A stretch of DNA of 64,000 nt from Reticulascus tulasneorum (Eukaryota; Ascomycota; Sordariomycetes; Glomerellales; Reticulascaceae): positions 2,666,001-2,730,000 of the forward strand of contig LSAX01000002.1 in NCBI GenBank assembly GCA_001557505.1, written 5' to 3'. Within the stretch, counting starts at the first letter, position 1. Each line of letters starts with the position of its first letter. Positions 59,946-64,000 of this stretch are shown here, one piece after another. Made by a program: the position numbers and the translations under genes. The notes under the pieces were generated by a model that ran no database searches, was not told the DNA's origin, and worked only from the letters and a program-made list of their open reading frames with translations.

Positions 59946-60215
59946 AGATCCATTTCATCGGCTCTGCTTAACGTACACGGATTCGATGGTCTAATAGGAT
60001 CCATCGTGGGACGCTGCGCCTGCCGCAAGTGTCCTCTCTAGGGAACGGGGGATCCATCAGCTCGGTACGCCTTAACGTACACGGATTCTATGTGTCGTGC
60101 CAACCTGGCTTACACGGGAGGACGTCGGCCTCCCGGCAAGGCTTAACGTACACGGCTTTCTGTTACCAACGAACCCACTCGGCCTCGCCAAGTCCTAACG
60201 TATGCGGAAGTCTAT
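59946..60215 (+). repeat. Degenerate direct repeats around TTAACGTACACGG
   Basis: The core occurs at 59968-59980, 60072-60084 and 60143-60155, and as a variant CTAACGTATGCGG at 60195-60207. Start-to-start spacing shrinks: 104, 71 and 52 bases. Copies 1 and 2 also share an upstream GATCCAT..C..CGG segment, and copies 2 and 4 share a downstream CTATG. Confidence 0.8.
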
Positions 60216-60385
60216 GACTGACGAACTGCAGGAAAATTTGCTGAAAGCTCCACTTCGGCATCCATCCGTAGTGCTTTGCAGGTCGTCACGGTCCGCAGCC
60301 CGCTTCTCAGGGCGAAGCCTTCCGCCAATCTACCACTCATCTCTCCTACACGTGGGCCAAGAGATGGTGGTGCTGGAAGATGAAA

Positions 60386-60406
60386 TTTCTTCTTCTTCTT
60401 CTTCTT
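60386..60406. repeat. (TTC)n microsatellite
   Basis: Seven TTC/CTT units in the same intergenic block. Confidence 0.85.
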
Positions 60407-61576
60407 GTTCTCGGTTTCCATGACACCATGGGATCCAGTGCGCCACGGGCTAATCGTTAACGGCATAAGCAGTCGAGGACATGATGGCGTCAGCGCTGGT
60501 GGATACAGACTTGTAAATTAATGCCCATAATCACCGAGCAGAGCAGCCACTTCAGCGCTCAGCCGACGGGAAACGAGTCACCTAGCGCAGGAGAAGCCTT
60601 TGCCCAGGTTTCTGCTGCGGTCGGGTGTCGGGTATAGAAGATGATGTGATGTTTAGGATTCTGACGACCCTGGCGCGCGATCCTAACTCATGACCCCAGT
60701 GTTTTGCGCCTTTGGGACGACGAGATGTCAAAGCCAGGGATCCATATACCGGGGGGTGGATTGCTGTGGGACGGGGAGTTTTTCCATGTTTGACTCACCA
60801 GAGTTCTGAGCCAATGACTGGCCAGGTAGGTAGTTACGGCAGGTGGCCCACTGCATGTTTTGCAGCCTGAGCCAGACCGCCGGGGGCTTTGATTGATTAA
60901 AGGCTGGGTAATGGAACTTACCGCAACTCCAACCCAGCTCGGCTTACACAATCAACACAGCTTACGGATCCAACCTCAAATGACTAATTCATTCCCCATC
61001 CTCTCTGTCTCGCCCATCGATGCATTGTGCCTGGCACCCAGCTGTCTGCATCGTATTATCTCGCAACAGGGCATCAGTTTCGCCAATGCCACGTTTATGG
61101 CGTGCTTCACCGCGACTTTGGCAACACAATTACGGCTCCCCCGTTGTCCACCATCAGTGGTCGAACGTGGCATTGCTCAAGCCTCGTTTCTCATGCGTTT
61201 CTTTTTTCGGCGAGCTCACTTCGGATCAGCTTGTCCAGTGAATTGTTCCATTGTCTGTCCAAGTCTAGGTACATAGGTCGGCCTCTGCAAAGACGAGCCA
61301 TGCCCTGCAGCCAACGGCTTGTGTGCTGAAAGCGGTTTTCTTGCTTCTGTCTGATGCAAGCCACACTTCTTTAGTTTCCGAAGACGCATCAGGCTACGAA
61401 GTATGGCAGCCAACGATCACCACCCTCCTCCCCTTCTCCCCTTGGAAACACTAGTCCCATAAGTCCAAGTGATCTGATCATCAGGGACTCAGTCCGTGGG
61501 CTTGGTTATTTCCCACTACCGTTCTGTCGGTGGCCTCCTAAATCTATAATCGAGAAGACTGACCTGCCATCCTGAC

Positions 61577-63112
61577 TTAGTCGTGCCAAGAGATGTACAA
61601 CATGATGCCTGCTCCCAAAGCAATAGCCGCAAACTGCACCATGGTCTTCTTTAATTCAGCCAGCTTATGAGGCCCAGTCTCCAGCAGCTCAGGAATAACC
61701 GCGACGGTCCCCACATACAGGAACGTACCCGCCGTGAATGGCAGCAGCATGTCTCCCCACGTCTAATCATAGGTGCATCGGGTCAGCATCCGTCCGTTTG
61801 GGTCAAGCCAAGAAAAGTCTATCTGCAATGCAGAAGCACGCACTTGGAACGCTCCGGACAACTTACAAGGCTAGTCCCCCAGAGACCCCCGTTCCTCGCC
61901 ATCGGTCCCTCCCCGCCCCCACTCCCGCCAAACTCCTGCACCGCAATGCCGATGAGGGTGCCCAGCATTGCACCAATAGCCGTGACGAACTGAGCACCCA
62001 TGGCGGCTCGCTTCGAGAAGCCCGACTGAACAAGCAGCGCGAAGTCACCTACCTCGTGCGGGATCTCGTGAAAGAAGACGGCCACCGTCGTCGTTGCACC
62101 GATGGTCGGCGACGCGTAAAAGCTCGCAGACATGGCCAGCCCATCCGTGATGTTGTGTGTGAAGTCAGCACTAGAAGTTCCCCATACAGCATTAGCTTAT
62201 CTCCTCTTCAATGCAGAATAATTTCGTGTTCATGGCGTCACAGGCGCATCAGGATGCCGGACGGCTGGGGGGAGGATGTATTCGTACATGAGGTTCAGGT
62301 ACCCTGCCAGCTTGACGCTGGGATTGCCTTCCTTCACAACCGCAGCCCCTGAAGCAGCAGGCGCAGTTGTTGAACCGTTCTGCTTCTTCTTGCGTGACTT
62401 GACCTTATCACCGGGTGTATCGGCCCCAGTCGCAACTCCTTCGGCTCGTTTCTCGCCGACGGAGTCAGCTTGAGCCTCACCGTGATTATGAGTATGACCC
62501 GCTCCGCCAGTAGCGATTCGTAATCCTTTATCCATGGCTACGAACGTCATAAAGCCTACCAAGATGGCCACGCCCAGCAGCAAGTTCCTGTTGGGTTCGA
62601 CGAGCACGAACCGCGCGTGTTCCGGGTCGTCCTCGCCGAGGAAGATCTCGGGCAGCAGGTGGAAGAGCGTGTCCCCCAGGAGCCCGCCAACGGCGAACGC
62701 CACCATCACCGACAGCGACGACGGGTCGATGTTCGTCGGGCACAGCGCGAGGAGGAAATTTGGCGGGCCAGAGATGTACAGCGTCGCGAGGATGGCGTTG
62801 ACGGCCGGGCTGCCTGGGAAGAGAACGCCAAAGGTACGGGAAAGCAAGGATGGCGTGTCGCTGAGCTTCGCGAGCTTCTCGGCGCCGAGATCTTTCACAA
62901 TTGAGCATTTCTGTTATTAGAGTCAGCACAAAACACCCTTGGTAGCAAGGCAGCCGAGTCTGGGTATTCACCTGGAGGCGCTCATCCAGCTCCTCAATAC
63001 TGAGGGTGGACAGCGATGGCTTCTCTGAGCCATTGCGGCTGAGGATGGAAGCAGCAGCTAGGGAGAACAAAAGGAAGAAGACCCCGTAAAGGGCTCTGCG
63101 TGATCGGGCCAT
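61577..63112 (-). CDS. YKE4: ZIP zinc transporter, Yke4/ZIP7-like
   Basis: A membrane zinc transporter of the LIV-1/KE4 branch, which in yeast and animals releases zinc from or moves it across the ER or Golgi membrane. It has 417 residues in four exons: 63112-62972, 62910-62288, 62170-61867 and 61762-61577. Introns are GTGAAT..AACAG, GTACGA..TCTAG and GTAAGT..ATTAG. The N-terminus is a hydrophobic signal/anchor (ALYGVFFLLFSLAAASIL). Helices follow, including SVMVAFAVGGLLGDTLFHLL and LLLGVAILVGFMTFVAMDKG. A short His-containing loop (GHTHNHGE) leads to the metal-site helices DFTHNITDGLAMSAS (HNxxDG) and FFHEIPHEVGDFALL (HExPHExGD, the KE4 signature). The end is IALGAGIMLYISWHD. The joins restore GYLNL-I-ADFTHN exactly. 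Start: the ATG at 63112; the upstream extension has no ATG. Confidence 0.93.
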
Positions 63113-64000
63113 GATGGGAGACGTGTTGCGGGTGGTGCTTCGTGAAGGAAGGTCGAAGCTCCAAGGACACACGACACAGCTGAAGCGAAAAGGCAATCAA
63201 TCCACTTGGGGGTTGGTTGGTGGTCCCGCGAATGAAAAGTAAATTCCGATCACGGCAAGGGGGGGAGGAGCTAGGATCCCAGAGTGGACTAGCCATTTCG
63301 GGCTGCCTGTGCTTGGCGACATCTCTCGCACGCACTGAACTCTGTTTTTGTGAATCCGAACTGATGGGGTTTGTGTAGAGACGACGAGCATTGGGAATCC
63401 AGAAAAGAGGATAGTATAGCGTCACTGCTTTGGGTATGATATTTGCGTAGCATGTGAAAGGGTCCTAGGATAATAGGCTAATCCGGCGTCCTACGCTCGA
63501 GCTCGACTTGATGCATCGTGCACGGACATCGGGATTGCTTCTGGGTCCCTACTAAGGTACCAAGTAACCCGCTGAACTTCTTTGCAAAATGCCCTTTAGG
63601 GAGATGCCCTTCCTCATATCAAGCCGCGAGGACCTCAGCACACGTATGTTTATAAAATGTTTCATATTTTATTTTCAATTACTAGACAAGTATGTATAAG
63701 TCCCAGATAGACTTTGTTAGTCGGTTCCCTGACTTTACTGCATTTCGTCCAATCTCAAAGGAGTGTAAGTGGGCACCTGTTACACCAGAACCCCGTCCCA
63801 TATCCGTTACCCTTTTTGAATGCCAAACAGTCCGAACTGCTGTTTCCTTGGCTATACCATGCAAATCCCATCCGGCCGATCACTTTTTTGTTCCCCCTTA
63901 TAACCGAGTTCGTATGTACAGCCCCAACTCCGGCGTAGAAGCCAGGTTGGTATCATTATTACAAGAATAGACCCTAAACCCCCAACTTTTCAAGAGAAAT
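63113..64000. other. Right edge: ZIP-gene promoter and unassigned sequence
   Basis: This holds the ZIP transporter's upstream region and, after about 63600, A/T-richer sequence with short frames on both strands (63692-63970 + and 63682-63864 -). They may be 3' UTR of a neighbour beyond the edge. Nothing can be identified. Confidence 0.4.

Larger units (their letters stand above)
57581..61576. other. 4-kb intergenic block with palindromes and repeats
   Basis: This block lies between the arrestin promoter and the ZIP-gene 3' end. It contains a GTG run (58410-58434), a TTC run (60386-60406), several G/A-T/C palindromic sites (58542 to 60785), a perfect 12-bp palindrome GTCTCCGGAGAC (59932-59943) and a degenerate direct-repeat array centred on TTAACGTACACGG (59946-60215). 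No reading frame here has recognisable homology. Confidence 0.5.

Overview
The window looks like a piece of a chromosome from a filamentous ascomycete (Pezizomycotina, most likely Sordariomycetes). Genes are monocistronic and sit on both strands. They carry short introns (about 50-130 bp) with GT..AG ends and CTAAC/CTAAT-like branch sites. Proteins include typical filamentous-fungal families: a PTH11-like seven-helix receptor, a 2EXR/F-box-like protein, a FAR1-domain factor and C2H2 regulators. No bacterial-style operon, rRNA, tRNA, CRISPR array or intact transposon was found by eye.

Layout. 1-10987 (-): cytoplasmic dynein heavy chain, 3662 codons visible without an intron, C-terminus cut by the window edge. 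12270-13845 (-): FAR1-type DNA-binding protein. 15685-16539 (+): 2EXR/F-box-like protein. 17138-20292 (-): large C2H2 zinc-finger protein. 24415-25233 (+): membrane-anchored GNAT acetyltransferase. 26292-29012 (+): tRNA m5C methyltransferase (Trm4/Ncl1), convergent with 29120-30901 (-): mitochondrial Obg GTPase Mtg2. 33211-33969 (+): conserved fungal protein of unknown function. 34955-36548 (-): Bfr1, divergent from 37123-38001 (+): RNA polymerase subunit Rpb5. 39159-40848 (-): PTH11-like receptor. 40849-47799: almost 7 kb with no supportable gene. 47800-51685 (-): tubulin cofactor D. 52314-54594 (-): TM9/Emp70 nonaspanin. 56087-57580 (-): arrestin-like protein. 57581-61576: a 4-kb intergenic block with unusual palindromic sites and a decaying direct-repeat array. 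61577-63112 (-): ZIP zinc transporter of the Yke4/ZIP7 type.

Function. This is mainly a housekeeping neighbourhood rather than a metabolic cluster. It covers microtubule transport and tubulin folding (dynein, TBCD), translation and RNA (Trm4, Mtg2, Bfr1, Rpb5), secretory-pathway membrane proteins (Emp70, the ZIP transporter) and signalling or regulation (PTH11-like receptor, arrestin, FAR1 and C2H2 factors). No gene set stands out as a new multi-gene system. The most unexplained DNA is non-coding: the palindrome and repeat block at 58.5-60.8 kb, the gene-poor 41-47.8 kb stretch, and a TACCTAGGTA-type motif that recurs only between genes. The best protein-level novelty is a DVGGLL-type motif found three times in the receptor tail.

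Exon-intron structures were derived by reading frame and family similarity only; no transcript data were available. Start codons were chosen as real ATGs.
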